Assembly (NCBI GenBank): GCA_937901895.1 | Contig: CALGTD010000102.1 | Span: forward strand, 1-35,633 | DNA: 35,633 bases | Direction of reading: 5' to 3' | From: an uncultured Spartobacteria bacterium | GTDB taxonomy: Bacteria; Verrucomicrobiota; Verrucomicrobiia; Chthoniobacterales; JAATET01 | Shown: in pieces, positions 1-7,838 of the stretch | Numbering within the stretch: the first letter of the stretch is position 1 | Layout of the letters: each line of letters opens with the position of its first letter | Made by a program: the position numbers and the translations under genes | Notes under the pieces: generated by a model | Told to the model about the DNA's origin: nothing | The model's database searches: none | Seen by the model: only the letters and a program-made list of their open reading frames with translations

Positions 1-29
1 ATGCAGCACCTAGCATGCCATTTCCACTC

Positions 30-49
30 AGCTATATTTTGAGATAGCT
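30..49. repeat. Short inverted repeat in the leader before the response regulator
   Basis: AGCTAT (30-35) and ATAGCT (44-49) form a perfect 6-bp inverted repeat around an 8-base AT-rich centre. It lies in the 129 bases before the first gene. It could be an operator or the weak terminator of a gene left of the window. There is no convincing T-run, so neither role is shown. Confidence 0.25.
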
Positions 50-129
50 TCTAGTGTGGTGCGTGAGTCGAAACGGCGCTGGCAGGAAGGGGTTGCCCAG
101 CAGGTTTTTGGAGGTTAGTCTGTGCCAAT

Positions 130-1503
130 ATGGCGCAACCGGTCGTCCTCATCGTCGATGACGAAAAAAATACGCGGGAGGGGTTGCGCGATGTGCTGGA
201 GGACGACTTCGAGGTGTTCGTGGCGGCGGATTCCGAAGGCGCGATCGCCGTGCTGGATGCAGAACCCGCGGACGTGATGGTGACCGATCTCCGGCTCGGG
301 GCGGATGACGGCATGGAATTGATTGAACGCGTGCTGAAGCGTCCGAAGCCGCCGGTGTGCATCATGATGACCGCATACGGTTCCGTGGACACGGCGGTGG
401 AGGCGATGAAGCGCGGCGCCTACGACTTCGTCACGAAGCCGGTAAACATCGACCGGCTGGAGATGCTGATCCGGCGGGCGCTGCGTGAGCGCGACATGCA
501 GAAGGAGAATCTTGAGCTGCGGGAGCGTGTCGAGCGCCAGAAATCACCGGCCGCGATGATCGGGCGTTCCCCTGCGATGGTGCGCGTGCTGGAAACGATC
601 CGTCAGGTCGCGCCGTCGCGGGCGACGGTGCTCATCCAGGGAGAGAGTGGAACGGGCAAGGAACTCGCGGCGCATGCCATTCATGAACTGAGCCCGCGCG
701 CGGGAAAGAAATTCATTGCCGTGCATTGCATGGCGCTGTCCCCGCAGCTGCTCGAGAGCGAGCTGTTCGGTCACGAAAAAGGGGCCTTCACCGGAGCGGC
801 GGAGCGGCGGATTGGACGTTTTGAGCAGGCTAACGGCGGGACGCTCTTCCTCGACGAAATCGGCGAGATCGACCCGGCGGTGCAGGTGAAGATCCTTCGC
901 GTGCTCGGAGAGCGGACGTTTGAGCGGGTCGGCGGCAACCAGACGATCCGGGCGGATGTGCGCCTCGTTGCGGCGACGAATCGCGATCTCGCGAAGCTCG
1001 TGGCCGAGGGGAAGTTCCGGGAGGATCTCTATTTTCGGTTGAACGTGGTGCAGCTCACGATGCCGCCGCTGCGCGAGCGCAAGGAGGATATTCCGCTGCT
1101 CGTGCAGGCGTTTCTCAAGGACGCCGCGCGGGAGAATGAAAAGCCGTTCCGCGAACTCACGCCCGAGGCGATGGCCTGCATCCTCGAATATGACTGGCCC
1201 GGCAATGTCCGCGAGCTGCGGACGGCGATCGAACACGGCGTCGTCATGTGCAGCGCGTCGAAGATTGGAACCCGCGATCTGCCGGCCGCGGTGCGGCAGG
1301 ATGCGCAGTCCGCAATCACGAATTCCGGGACGGAAGCCGCCGCGGCGCCGGATGCTTTGGATTTGCGCCACGCCGAGCGAGCCTATATTTTCCGCGCGCT
1401 GGAAGAGAGTGGAGGCAATCGCACGAAGGCCGCCAAACGGCTGGGAATCAGCCGCCGCACTCTGCATCGCCGGCTCAAGGAATTGAATATCATCAAGCGC
1501 TGA
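130..1503 (+). CDS. Sigma-54-dependent response regulator (NtrC family)
   Basis: A 457-residue cytoplasmic transcription activator of two-component type with the full NtrC layout. Residues about 5-120 are a receiver domain with the acidic pair D10/D11, the likely phospho-acceptor D53 in VTDLRLG and a conserved lysine in VTKPV. Residues about 142-370 are an AAA+ domain with Walker A GESGTGKE (about 171-178), an intact GAFTGA loop (about 218-223) that contacts sigma-54, and Walker B TLFLDEIGE. Residues about 415-455 are a Fis-type helix-turn-helix (GNRTKAAKRLGISRRTLHRR). Length and motifs are standard and nothing is missing. The partner histidine kinase is not in the window and may lie upstream. 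The start ATG at 130 places the receiver domain correctly; a GGAGG at 110-114 is rather far away (15 bases). The regulon cannot be told from sequence. The next gene starts 9 bases downstream on the same strand. Confidence 0.95.
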   Translation: MAQPVVLIVDDEKNTREGLRDVLEDDFEVFVAADSEGAIAVLDAEPADVMVTDLRLGADDGMELIERVLKRPKPPVCIMMTAYGSVDTAVEAMKRGAYDFVTKPVNIDRLEMLIRRALRERDMQKENLELRERVERQKSPAAMIGRSPAMVRVLETIRQVAPSRATVLIQGESGTGKELAAHAIHELSPRAGKKFIAVHCMALSPQLLESELFGHEKGAFTGAAERRIGRFEQANGGTLFLDEIGEIDPAVQVKILRVLGERTFERVGGNQTIRADVRLVAATNRDLAKLVAEGKFREDLYFRLNVVQLTMPPLRERKEDIPLLVQAFLKDAARENEKPFRELTPEAMACILEYDWPGNVRELRTAIEHGVVMCSASKIGTRDLPAAVRQDAQSAITNSGTEAAAAPDALDLRHAERAYIFRALEESGGNRTKAAKRLGISRRTLHRRLKELNIIKR

Positions 1504-1512
1504 CGTATCCCC

Positions 1513-3246
1513 ATGCTCGACTCCTCCGGCAAAGGCTTTCAGACCTTCGTTCACTCGATTGAACAGGGAAAATTCGCCCCCATTCTCAAAGGGGGCGCCG
1601 GCGGCATAGCGCTTCTCGCGATCACGCTTCTCTATTTGTTCATCCAGTTCTCCGGCCTGGATACGGCGACGGCGATGGATCAGGCGCAGATCTCGCGCAA
1701 CCTCATGATGGGTGAGGGATTCTCCACGAAATACATCCGGCCGCTTGCCCTCTGGCAGCTGAACCGGGCGGAGAAGGAAATCCCAGCCGAGAAGTTTCCG
1801 GATATCTCGCAACCGCCGCTCTTCCCGGCGCTGAATGTCATTCCTCTCTCGATTGTGAAGGGAAACCTGCAGATGGAGCGGGATGTCTACATTTATCCGG
1901 GGGACCGGGCGATTGCGATAACATCCGTGCTCCTGTTCTTCGCCGCGGCGCTGGTCGGCTATTTTGTGGCGCGGCGTCTTTTCGACGCCCAGCTTGCGCT
2001 GCTTGCGACGATTGTGGTGCTTGCTACAGACATTCTCTGGAAGTTCTCGCTTTCGGGGCTCTCCCACTCCCTGCTTTTGCTGCTTCTGATGTCCACGGCC
2101 TGGCTCATCGTGAAGGCGATGGACGGGCAGGAGGAGACGGGAATGGCGACATCGAAACGCTGGATTCTCGCAGCCTTGATTGGCGCGATGTTCGGCCTGA
2201 TGACGCTGACGAACTGGGTCGCGTGCTGGCTCTTCTTCGGGTATCTGTTCTTTGCGTTCTTCTACTTCAAGCCGCGCATTCTTCCGCTCGCGAGCATCGT
2301 TGTATTCGCGCTGGTGCTTACGCCGTGGATCGTGCGCAATGTCGCGGTGTGCGGCCATCCGTTCGGACTCGCCATCTATCCGATGGGCCGGGAGGCGCTC
2401 ATGCGCTCGATGGAGCCGGATTTCGCGGAACTCTTCTACGGCTTCAAGATGCACGTCCGCGTGGGCATCATTGATCAGATTGGCAACCTGCTGTCCTATC
2501 TCGGACTGAACCTTGCCGCGGGGGCCTTCTTCCTCGCGCTCTTCCACCCGTTCAAGCGTCCGACGACGGCGCACTTCCGCTGGTGCGTGCTGGCGATGTG
2601 GGTGCTCGCGGTGCTCGGCATGGCGGTGTATGGGCCCATCCGGCAGCCGATCGCGGAGGTTCAGCTCCACTCGATCTTTATCCCGCTGTTTGTGTTCTTC
2701 GGGCTGGCGTTCCTTCTCGTGCTCTGGAACCGGCTCGGATTCCAGCACTCGCTCATGCGGCTGGTGTTCAACGTGCTCATCGTGTTCATTTGCGGCATTC
2801 CGATGCTGCTTGCGCTGTTTGCCGGACAGACACGCATGGTCAACTGGCCGCCCTACGTTCCGCCCTACATCGCCGTCCTCGAGAAGCTCTACAAACCCGA
2901 CGAGGCAATCTGCTCCGACATGCCGTGGGCGGTCGCATGGTATGCGAATCGCAAAAGCCTGTTGCTTCCCGAGTCGCCGAAGACGATGATCGAGATCAGC
3001 GACTACGAGGTGCTGGGGCAGCCGATCCGCGGACTGTTCCTCACCCCGGTCACTGGAAATCTTCCGCTCATGTCCGATATCATCCTCGGGGATTACAAGC
3101 CATGGGCCGGGCCGATCCTCCGCCAGCCCCAGATGGTGAAGGGCTTTCCGTTCCGTGCGGTGACCGGGACGATGGAAGGGCAGGTCGTTCTCTACGCCGA
3201 CCATGACCGATGGTCGAAACCCCGTGAAGAGGCGACGACGCCGTGA
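1513..3246 (+). CDS. Multi-pass membrane protein, GT-C-like glycosyltransferase (family 39 / PMT-like)
   Basis: A 577-residue integral membrane protein with roughly ten hydrophobic segments between residues 30 and 450 and a soluble tail. After the first helix comes a loop with acidic residues (GLDTATAMDQAQISRNLMMG). This resembles the first periplasmic loop of GT-C enzymes, where an acidic residue is catalytic and the donor is usually a polyprenyl-phosphate sugar. That family link is inferred from topology and this loop; I cannot name donor or acceptor. The C-terminal ~120 residues (from about VNWPPYVPPYIAVLEKLY) look like the soluble domain common in such proteins. It begins 9 bases after the response regulator and ends in a GTGA overlap with xseB, so these genes are probably co-transcribed. 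It could instead be an uncharacterised membrane protein of similar topology. Confidence 0.6.
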   Translation: MLDSSGKGFQTFVHSIEQGKFAPILKGGAGGIALLAITLLYLFIQFSGLDTATAMDQAQISRNLMMGEGFSTKYIRPLALWQLNRAEKEIPAEKFPDISQPPLFPALNVIPLSIVKGNLQMERDVYIYPGDRAIAITSVLLFFAAALVGYFVARRLFDAQLALLATIVVLATDILWKFSLSGLSHSLLLLLLMSTAWLIVKAMDGQEETGMATSKRWILAALIGAMFGLMTLTNWVACWLFFGYLFFAFFYFKPRILPLASIVVFALVLTPWIVRNVAVCGHPFGLAIYPMGREALMRSMEPDFAELFYGFKMHVRVGIIDQIGNLLSYLGLNLAAGAFFLALFHPFKRPTTAHFRWCVLAMWVLAVLGMAVYGPIRQPIAEVQLHSIFIPLFVFFGLAFLLVLWNRLGFQHSLMRLVFNVLIVFICGIPMLLALFAGQTRMVNWPPYVPPYIAVLEKLYKPDEAICSDMPWAVAWYANRKSLLLPESPKTMIEISDYEVLGQPIRGLFLTPVTGNLPLMSDIILGDYKPWAGPILRQPQMVKGFPFRAVTGTMEGQVVLYADHDRWSKPREEATTP

Positions 3247-3488
3247 GCGATCCTGCTCAGAACGGTCCCTCGCTCGAGGAGGCCATGAAGAAGCTCGACG
3301 CGATCGTGCGTGAGATGGAATCGGGTGATCTCCCTCTCGAAAAACTGATCTCCCGCTACGAGGAGGGGGTCGCCCTTTCGAAGCTTTGCCAGGAACGGCT
3401 CGATCGCGCCGAGGAGCGCATCCGGATCATCGCAAAGGACAGCGCGGGGAACCCCGTCGTGGAGGATTTCGAAGGTCCGGAGGAGTAG
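3243..3488 (+). CDS. xseB: Exodeoxyribonuclease VII small subunit
   Basis: An 81-residue protein matching the XseB family in size and pattern. It has the N-terminal SLEEAMKKLDAIVREMESG stretch, then PLEKLISRYEEGVALSKLCQERLDRAEERI, a two-helix coiled-coil hairpin. XseB binds the large subunit XseA to form exonuclease VII, which degrades single-stranded DNA in the cytoplasm. The start is GTG at 3243, overlapping the upstream stop (GTGA), with a GAGG about 10 bases ahead. It lies directly before dxs. In many bacteria xseB is followed by ispA and then dxs; here ispA is absent and xseA is not in the window. Identification is secure despite the small size. Confidence 0.93.
   Translation: MSDPAQNGPSLEEAMKKLDAIVREMESGDLPLEKLISRYEEGVALSKLCQERLDRAEERIRIIAKDSAGNPVVEDFEGPEE
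3479..3485 (+). promoter_or_regulatory. Strong ribosome binding site of dxs
   Basis: GGAGGAG overlaps the 3' end of xseB and stands 7 bases before the ATG at 3493. It is one of very few canonical Shine-Dalgarno sites in this window and fixes the dxs start. Confidence 0.8.
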
Positions 3489-3492
3489 GCAT

Positions 3493-5388
3493 ATGGGAAC
3501 CAGGATTCTGGAAACGATTGACGGCCCCGCCGCCGTGAAGGGGCTGCCTGAGGAAAGTCTTCCGCAGCTCGCGCAGGAGGTGCGCGACGAACTCGTGCGT
3601 GTTCTCGCCCAGACGGGCGGACATCTCGGACCGAATCTCGGGGTGGTCGAACTCACGATCGCACTGCACCGGGTCTTCAACACGCCGAAGGATCGCTTCG
3701 TTTTCGACGTGAGCCATCAGGGTTACGTCCACAAGCTTCTTACCGGCCGTCGCGACCGCTTCGACACGATTCGCCAGTATGGCGGCTTGAATGGGTTTCT
3801 TCTCCGCACCGAGAGCGAGCATGACTGCTATGGTGCGGGCCATGCGGGCACAGCACTGTCCGCCGCGCTCGGGATGGCGGTCGGCCGCGATCTCCGCGGC
3901 GGGGACGAGCACATCGTGTGCGTGGCGGACGCAGCGTTCACATGCGGCGTGAGTTTCGAGGCGCTCAACAACGTGGCGAATTCCACGCGCCGCCTCATCG
4001 TGGTCCTCAACGACAACGAGTGGTCGATCGCGAAGAACGTCGGCGCGATTGCGGAATACCTCAACCGCATCGTGGCCAACCCCGCCTATCATCATCTCCA
4101 CGACAAGGCCGCGAAGTTCGTCGAATGGCTCGGTGGCAAGACCGCCCGCAGCCTCGCGCACAAGGTCGAGGCGAGCGTGAAGAACCTGATCGCTCCGTCG
4201 GTCATTTTCGAGGATCTCGGCCTCCGCTACTACGGTCCGATCGACGGGCACGACGTCGGTCTGCTCATCCGGACGTTCGAGTTTCTCAAGACCCAGAACG
4301 AGCCGGTCATTCTTCACATCCTCACAAAGAAGGGGAAGGGATACGCTCCCGCGCTCGCGAAGCCGGACAAGTTTCACGGGCTTGGGAAGTTCGAGCCCGA
4401 CACCGGCGAGACGGTTGCGGCGCCGACGCCGACGTATTCCGAGCTCCTGGGTCGCGCGCTTTCCGATTTTGCCGAACGCGACAACCGCATCTGTGCGATC
4501 ACGGCGGCGATGCCGAGCGGCACGGGTCTGTATGCATTTGCGCAGCGGCATCCGAAGCGGTTCTTCGACGTGGGCATTGCCGAGGAGCATGCCGCCTTGT
4601 TTGCATGCGGACTCGCGACGCAGGGAATGAAGCCGTTCCTCGCGATCTACTCCACGTTCATGCAGCGCGCCTACGACATGATCGTGCATGACATTGCGCT
4701 GCAGAATCTCGATGTCGCGTTGTGCATGGATCGCGCCGGGCTGTCCGGAGACGACGGTCCGACTCACCACGGTCTTTTCGACATTGGCTATCTGCGCCCG
4801 GTGCCTGGAATCGTCCACATGCAGCCAAAGGACGAGGACGAGTTCGTCGACATGCTCTGGACAATGGCTCACTACAACGGACCAATCGCGATCCGCTATC
4901 CGCGAGGTTCCGGAACCGGGGTGAAGCCGAAGGCCCAGCCGAAGCTGCTCGAGATCGGCAAGGCCGAGGTCGTGAAGCACGGCAAGCAGGTCGCGATCTT
5001 CGGGCTCGGCAACATGTGCGAAGTCGCGATGGAGGCCGCCGGTTTGCTCGCCGGGCATGGCGTCGATGCGGCGGTCATCAATCCCCGCTGGATCAAGCCG
5101 CTCGACACGGCGACGATCGAGTTCTTTGCGCGCGGGTGCGATGTCGTCTGCACGATCGAGGATCACGTGCTGCACAACGGCTTTGGCTGTTCGGTCATGG
5201 AACATCTCGCCGAGCAGCGAATCTCGACTCCTGTTGTGCGCATCGGATGGCCCGACCAGTTCATCGAGCATGGGAGCGTGCCGATTCTTCGCGAGAAGCA
5301 TGGACTGACCGCGAAGGCCACGGTGGAAAAGATTCTCGCCGCGATGCCTGCGCGCCGGAAGGCGGGCGTGGCCCCGAGCGCGGCCTAG
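3493..5388 (+). CDS. dxs: 1-deoxy-D-xylulose-5-phosphate synthase, variant ThDP motif
   Basis: A 631-residue thiamine-diphosphate enzyme that condenses pyruvate and glyceraldehyde-3-phosphate in the first step of the MEP isoprenoid pathway. The N-terminal ThDP domain has SHQGYVHKLLTGR and the metal-binding asparagine in LNDNEWSIAKNVGAI. The middle domain carries the catalytic glutamate in GIAEEHA, then YSTFMQRAYD and DRAGLSGDDGPTHHGLFD, all Dxs hallmarks. The C-terminal transketolase domain is present. The odd point is the cofactor motif: the usual Gly-Asp-Gly is Ala-Asp-Ala (residues about 145-147, VADAAFTCG). The metal-binding Asp is kept but both glycines are replaced. Length is normal (about 620). 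It follows xseB by 4 bases with a strong ribosome binding site and converges on the MFS gene 12 bases downstream. Confidence 0.93.
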   Translation: MGTRILETIDGPAAVKGLPEESLPQLAQEVRDELVRVLAQTGGHLGPNLGVVELTIALHRVFNTPKDRFVFDVSHQGYVHKLLTGRRDRFDTIRQYGGLNGFLLRTESEHDCYGAGHAGTALSAALGMAVGRDLRGGDEHIVCVADAAFTCGVSFEALNNVANSTRRLIVVLNDNEWSIAKNVGAIAEYLNRIVANPAYHHLHDKAAKFVEWLGGKTARSLAHKVEASVKNLIAPSVIFEDLGLRYYGPIDGHDVGLLIRTFEFLKTQNEPVILHILTKKGKGYAPALAKPDKFHGLGKFEPDTGETVAAPTPTYSELLGRALSDFAERDNRICAITAAMPSGTGLYAFAQRHPKRFFDVGIAEEHAALFACGLATQGMKPFLAIYSTFMQRAYDMIVHDIALQNLDVALCMDRAGLSGDDGPTHHGLFDIGYLRPVPGIVHMQPKDEDEFVDMLWTMAHYNGPIAIRYPRGSGTGVKPKAQPKLLEIGKAEVVKHGKQVAIFGLGNMCEVAMEAAGLLAGHGVDAAVINPRWIKPLDTATIEFFARGCDVVCTIEDHVLHNGFGCSVMEHLAEQRISTPVVRIGWPDQFIEHGSVPILREKHGLTAKATVEKILAAMPARRKAGVAPSAA

Positions 5389-5400
5389 GCGTTTGTCGAA

Positions 5401-6666
5401 TCAGGCGGCGGCGGGCGCCGCCGGGATTTGGTTCTTCGGCCGAAGGTAGCAGAACCAGAGAATCGCGGCCGCGACCGGGTGCGCACAGCCGCCAATGAGG
5501 AACAGTGGCGTGTAGCTGAACGTGTCGACGAGGTATCCGGCAAACTGCGTGAATGCGACGGCCGCCGCTCCCGAGACGGCGCTGAGCAATCCGACCGCCG
5601 TTGCGACCGCTCCGGGCGGAGCGAGTTCGCTGACCATGACGTTTGAAAGCGGCACCCAGGAATTTGCCATGAGGTAGAGCAGCACGAGCATCGCAAGGAC
5701 GATGAAACCGTTGGATGTCGCGAACGGGGTGAGAAACGCGAGCGGAGCGAGACACGCGAGGCCGATCAGCGTCCATGCGCGGGCGCGAACGATGCCCAGT
5801 TTTCTGCCGAGCCGGTCCGAATACATGCCGACGAGAATGTTTGCGAGCGCGATCAACAGGAAGGGAGGGCCCGTGTATTTGCCCACGTCTTCGAGAGACC
5901 ATCCCGCCTGTTCCTGCAGAAAGCCGTCCCGCCAGTAGATGATGAAAAAGTAGAATGGGTCGGAAATTACACGTGCGGCGACGAGCCCCCAGAGCGGCTT
6001 CCATTTCAGCACGCGCAGAAACGTGCCCTTCTCCTTCGGATGCGACGGCGTGGGCTCGGGTGCTTTCTCGAACGGGCGGTTGCGGTCGGAAAGCCACCAG
6101 ATTACGGCGACGACCCCGCTCAGGATCGCCGGAAATATGAATGCCGAACGCCAGCCCCATGTCACCGCGGTCCACGCGATCAGCATTGGTGCGATCGTGG
6201 GCCCGATGATGCAGAGGCTTTGATAGGTCGTCATCGCGAAGGCTCGACGGGACGCTGGAAACCATAACGCGAGCATGACCATCGTTGCGGGGGAGATGCC
6301 CGATTCGCCGATGCCGAGCAGCGCGCGCGCGCCCATGAAGGACGCCTTGGATTGGACGAAGGCGGACCACCCCGTGGAAGCCGCCATGATGAGAAGAAAC
6401 GCCGTGCCGGCAAAACGGCTGCCCAGCCGGTCCACGATCTGCCCCGAGACAAGGTAGCAGAGGACGTAGGGAATCATGTAGGCGTTCAGCAGCAGCGCAA
6501 AGTCTCCGCTGCTGAGCCCGAGATCCTCCGAGATCATCGGTTTCAGGATCGAGAGCGTCTGCCGGTCGAGGTAGAATACCAGTCCCGCGGCCGCGAGCAC
6601 GAGGAGGATGCCCCACGACCGAAGGGGGATCCTTTCCGGCGGCGGAGCGGGTGGGGCGGGATGCAT
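5401..6666 (-). CDS. MFS transporter, ACS-like (anion/sugar) family
   Basis: A 421-residue protein with twelve predicted membrane segments and the major facilitator layout. The first helix contains YLDRQTLSILKP, close to the DRxxLS signature of the anion:cation symporter group (hexuronate and related uptake). A typical loop motif (GQIVDRLGSRFAG) lies between helices 2 and 3, and the second half repeats it (VGMYSDRLGRKLG). I chose the ATG at 6666 over one 21 bases upstream because it overlaps the GH130 stop as TGATG, typical of translational coupling. Its job is inferred from the partner gene: importing the mannoside cut by the GH130 enzyme, or a related sugar acid. The alanine/proline-rich tail is GC-rich but unremarkable. 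Substrate is not determinable from sequence. Confidence 0.85.
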   Translation of the reverse strand: MHPAPPAPPPERIPLRSWGILLVLAAAGLVFYLDRQTLSILKPMISEDLGLSSGDFALLLNAYMIPYVLCYLVSGQIVDRLGSRFAGTAFLLIMAASTGWSAFVQSKASFMGARALLGIGESGISPATMVMLALWFPASRRAFAMTTYQSLCIIGPTIAPMLIAWTAVTWGWRSAFIFPAILSGVVAVIWWLSDRNRPFEKAPEPTPSHPKEKGTFLRVLKWKPLWGLVAARVISDPFYFFIIYWRDGFLQEQAGWSLEDVGKYTGPPFLLIALANILVGMYSDRLGRKLGIVRARAWTLIGLACLAPLAFLTPFATSNGFIVLAMLVLLYLMANSWVPLSNVMVSELAPPGAVATAVGLLSAVSGAAAVAFTQFAGYLVDTFSYTPLFLIGGCAHPVAAAILWFCYLRPKNQIPAAPAAA

Positions 6667-7703
6667 CAGTTCCCCAACGGCTCGCAAAGCTCGATGAGAT
6701 CGTCCACATGCGCTGTTGCCAGCGCGACCACCGTATCCGCGGCGCCGTAGTAGAGTTTCACCTCGCCATTGTCCTCCGCGATCATGCCGCAGGGAAAGAT
6801 CACATTTCCGCGGAATCCTTCGATCTCATAGGTTTCAGTCGGCGAAAGGATCGGCTTGCGGGAGAGGCCAAGGACCTTCGAGGGATCCTCGAGATCAAGC
6901 AGGACGAGGCCGGCGTGGTATTGCTTGTGCCAAGGCTTCGTTTCCCAGCCATGCAGGCGACGATTGGGATCGGTGTAAACTGCGTGGATCGTGGTCAGCC
7001 AGCCGGCGCGCGTGCGGATCGGCGGGGCTGCGGGTCCGATCTTCGAGTTTGCATACGGCACTTCGTCCGGTCCAAGAACGGGGCGGTTTCGTCCCCAGAA
7101 AATCATGTCCGGAGACTCGGCAAGCCAGATGGGAAAATCCTCCGGCGCAGGCCGCATGTAAACGGGAAAGGGGCGCTCGAGCCGCACGTAGCGGCCGCCG
7201 ATTTTTTCGGGAAAGAGCACCATGTTGCGGCTGTCCGGCGAGGAAATGCTCAGCCACTGGAAGGTTTGGAGATCCTCCGTTTTTGCGACGCCACCGCAGA
7301 TGCCATGCGCCGTGTCGATCGCGAAGCACATGAACAACTCGCCGTCGATCTCGGTGAGGCGCGGGTCGTAGATGCGGCCGACGAATTCGTCGGGGTAGCG
7401 GTGGCCGAGCAGTTCGCGGAATGCCACGCGGATCTCGGCCTGCTCGAAAAGTGGCGTCGGCTGAACCGTCCAGTCCACGCCGTCGTCGCTGGTGGCGAGG
7501 CCGATGTTGGTGCCGTCGAAGACCGGATCGCCCCAACGTCCGTGGTCGTTGCGAAACACCATCACGTATTTGCCCTGCCAGCGAACGACACCGGCGTTGA
7601 AGACGAGCGTCGAAGGATAGGGGACCTGTCCGGCGGCGAGCACCGGATTGGAGGGGTGACGGGTGATTCCGGCCGAGAGGCGGGGAGCGAGGGTGGATGA
7701 CAT
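6666..7703 (-). CDS. GH130 family beta-mannoside phosphorylase-like enzyme
   Basis: A 345-residue cytoplasmic protein with a five-bladed beta-propeller family pattern. The putative catalytic aspartate is in RIYDPRL. The C-terminal half has YHAGLVLLDLEDPSKVLG, RKPILSPTETYEIEGF and NVIFPCGMI...YYGAADTVVALATAHV, all characteristic of glycoside hydrolase family 130. This family splits beta-mannosides such as Man-beta-1,4-Glc(NAc) or mannooligosaccharides with phosphate; some subfamilies hydrolyse instead. The C-terminal pattern fits the phosphorylase side, but exact substrate is inference. No signal peptide, consistent with intracellular phosphorolysis after uptake by the coupled MFS. The ATG at 7703 is preferred over 7736, because the longer start would lie inside the inverted repeat at 7718-7758. 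Divergent from the LacI-type regulator gene. Confidence 0.88.
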   Translation of the reverse strand: MSSTLAPRLSAGITRHPSNPVLAAGQVPYPSTLVFNAGVVRWQGKYVMVFRNDHGRWGDPVFDGTNIGLATSDDGVDWTVQPTPLFEQAEIRVAFRELLGHRYPDEFVGRIYDPRLTEIDGELFMCFAIDTAHGICGGVAKTEDLQTFQWLSISSPDSRNMVLFPEKIGGRYVRLERPFPVYMRPAPEDFPIWLAESPDMIFWGRNRPVLGPDEVPYANSKIGPAAPPIRTRAGWLTTIHAVYTDPNRRLHGWETKPWHKQYHAGLVLLDLEDPSKVLGLSRKPILSPTETYEIEGFRGNVIFPCGMIAEDNGEVKLYYGAADTVVALATAHVDDLIELCEPLGN

Positions 7704-7717
7704 GGAGCGGAAAGGTC

Positions 7718-7758
7718 GCGCGTTCCAGCCCGACATTGGTCGTCAGGCTGGAACGCGC
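7718..7758. promoter_or_regulatory. Perfect 13-bp inverted repeat between GH130 and lacI-type genes
   Basis: GCGCGTTCCAGCC (7718-7730) is repeated in perfect inverse as GGCTGGAACGCGC (7746-7758) around a 15-base centre. It sits between the divergent GH130/MFS unit and the LacI-family gene. That is where an autoregulating LacI-type protein would bind, either as one dyad or a pair of half-sites. It could also fold as a hairpin in the 5' leader of the GH130 transcript. There is no T-run on either side, so it is not an intrinsic terminator. Confidence 0.6.
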
Positions 7759-7776
7759 CCGGAGGGGAGGGGTGCG

Positions 7777-7805
7777 TTGACAGGAATGAACACCCGGGAT
7801 TGACT
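7777..7805 (+). promoter_or_regulatory. Possible promoter of the LacI-type regulator
   Basis: A perfect -35 hexamer TTGACA (7777-7782) is followed after 17 bases by TTGACT (7800-7805), a poor -10 (3 of 6). Transcription would begin near 7812, which favours the GTG at 7839 as the regulator's start over the TTG at 7800. Confidence 0.35.
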
Positions 7806-7838
7806 TCAGATCAACCGCCTCGCCACTCTTATCGAAGA

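Noticed and set aside
544..3204. An 886-codon open frame on the minus strand, Arg/His/Glu rich
   Set aside because: It runs antisense to the response regulator and membrane glycosyltransferase genes, whose products have clear domain motifs. Long antisense frames are common in GC-rich codon usage and this translation has no recognisable domain.
3427..5301. A 624-codon minus-strand frame opposite dxs
   Set aside because: It mirrors dxs and is low-complexity Arg/Asp/Val-rich; dxs motifs show the coding strand.
5405..5435. GGCGGC/GCCGCC hairpin-like sequence at the end of the MFS gene
   Set aside because: It encodes the Ala/Pro-rich tail, has no T-run, and such self-complementary GC stretches are frequent here.
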